Of a stretch of DNA of 6,425 nucleotides, positions 5,977-6,425 are shown in pieces. The notes beneath the pieces are model-generated. The model was not told where the DNA came from. It saw only the letters and a program-made list of their open reading frames with translations, and searched no databases. A program made the translations under genes and the position numbers. Positions within the stretch are counted from its first letter, which is position 1, and each line of letters starts with the position of its first letter. Origin of the DNA: Campylobacteraceae bacterium (GTDB lineage: Bacteria; Campylobacterota; Campylobacteria; Campylobacterales; Sulfurovaceae); NCBI GenBank assembly GCA_027083075.1, contig JALWQQ010000251.1:1-6425 (forward strand), in the 5' to 3' direction.

Positions 5977-5982
5977 AAGGAG
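5977..5982 (+). promoter_or_regulatory. Strong ribosome binding site of the yeiH-like gene
   Basis: AAGGAG lies 5 bases before the ATG at 5988 and fixes the start of the exporter gene. Confidence 0.7.
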
Positions 5983-5987
5983 TTATA

Positions 5988-6425
5988 ATGCCATTTTCTC
6001 CCGAAAATCGCACCGGCACGCTTAGCGGCATCCTCTTTGTCGCTATCTTTGCCGCTGCCGCAACCTACATAGCTTCACTGCCTCCGATACATAAACTGGG
6101 TCTCTCTCCGCTTGTTATCGGTATCGTGATGGGTATCTTTTATGCCAATACCCTGCACAACAAAACCCCCGAAGCATGGCAGGGCGGCATCACCTTTACC
6201 GCCAAGAAGATTTTGCGCTTTGCGATCGTAGTCTACGGCTTTAGAATCACCTTCCAAGAGATCGCTTCAGTCGGCTTAGATGGCTTTTTAGTATCTCTGA
6301 TCATGCTTAGCTCTACGCTGATCATCGGCTCTTGGCTGGGGCACAAAGTCTTCAAGATGGAAAAAGATACCTCCATCCTTACCGCCTCCGGTGCTGCCGT
6401 CTGTGGCGCCGCCGCCGTACTGGCG
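5988..6425 (+). CDS. YeiH-family (UPF0324) putative sulfate/sulfite exporter, 3' truncated by window (146 aa visible)
   Basis: The frame is open from ATG 5988 to the window edge, covering 146 residues; the family usually has about 320-350, so roughly 60% is missing. It is a multi-spanning inner-membrane protein. Segments at about 12-32, 40-54, 76-86 and 98-117 are hydrophobic. Family motifs are LGLSPLVIGIVMGIFYAN (37-54), LRFAIVVYGFRIT (76-88) and ASGAAVCGAAAV (133-144), the last matching the YeiH GAAICGAAAV-type motif. YeiH proteins are annotated as putative sulfate exporters, and their link with YeiE-type regulators suggests a role in removing sulfur oxyanions such as sulfite. Direct biochemical proof is limited. 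The gene has its own strong ribosome binding site and a promoter candidate in the divergent spacer. Confidence 0.9.
   Translation, partial: MPFSPENRTGTLSGILFVAIFAAAATYIASLPPIHKLGLSPLVIGIVMGIFYANTLHNKTPEAWQGGITFTAKKILRFAIVVYGFRITFQEIASVGLDGFLVSLIMLSSTLIIGSWLGHKVFKMEKDTSILTASGAAVCGAAAVLA

Noticed and set aside
5983..5988. ATAATG/TTATAAT as a -10 box of the exporter gene
   Set aside because: It overlaps the start codon and ribosome-binding region, leaving no leader despite a strong Shine-Dalgarno; the upstream TATAGT with a correctly spaced -35 is better.
1..6425. tRNA, rRNA, CRISPR array, insertion sequence, toxin-antitoxin or phage gene
   Set aside because: No cloverleaf-like segment, regularly spaced repeats, transposase motif or phage-like protein was seen; the window is almost fully occupied by the listed genes.

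Overview
The window looks like a chromosomal segment of a free-living Campylobacterota (epsilonproteobacterium), possibly a sulfur-metabolising lineage such as the Sulfurimonas/Sulfurovum/Sulfuricurvum group. This is inferred from tightly overlapping genes, roughly balanced base composition, and the mix of pseudopilins, MobA and a YeiE/YeiH-type sulfur-anion module. No rRNA or other taxonomic marker is present, so the genus cannot be fixed.

Positions 1-4905 (+ strand) hold a compact co-directional run: the tail of an unidentified gene (1-75), two type II secretion/type IV pilus-like pseudopilins (81-623 and 620-1033), a minimal exosortase/archaeosortase-family membrane protein (about 1045-1527), a GspF/PilC inner-membrane platform protein (1550-2770), an RDD-family membrane protein (2772-3248), an MFS permease of the HcaT/LacY-like group (3245-4342) and a MobA-type molybdenum cofactor nucleotidyltransferase (4339-4905). 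Genes are separated by at most 22 bases or overlap by 4 (ATGA), so most are probably cotranscribed. The first half is a secretion/pilus-like assembly cluster with an embedded sortase-like transpeptidase. The second half is metabolic.

Positions 4902-6425 hold a second unit. A minus-strand LysR regulator resembling YeiE/CysL (4902-5864) meets mobA tail to tail, with the two stop codons overlapping. It is divergent from a YeiH-family (UPF0324, putative sulfate/sulfite exporter) membrane protein that runs off the right edge (5988-6425). The 123-base AT-rich spacer between them carries overlapping divergent promoter candidates and several repeated or inverted TTTTTGAT/ATCAAAAA half-sites, consistent with autoregulation and control of the exporter by the LysR protein.

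The most interesting feature is the small exosortase-like protein, with a full Cys/Arg/His set, inserted between pseudopilin and PilC-type genes. No substrate with a C-terminal sorting signal is visible in the window. Nearly every base is coding; there is no gene-free stretch over 300 bases, and no RNA gene, CRISPR array or insertion sequence was seen.
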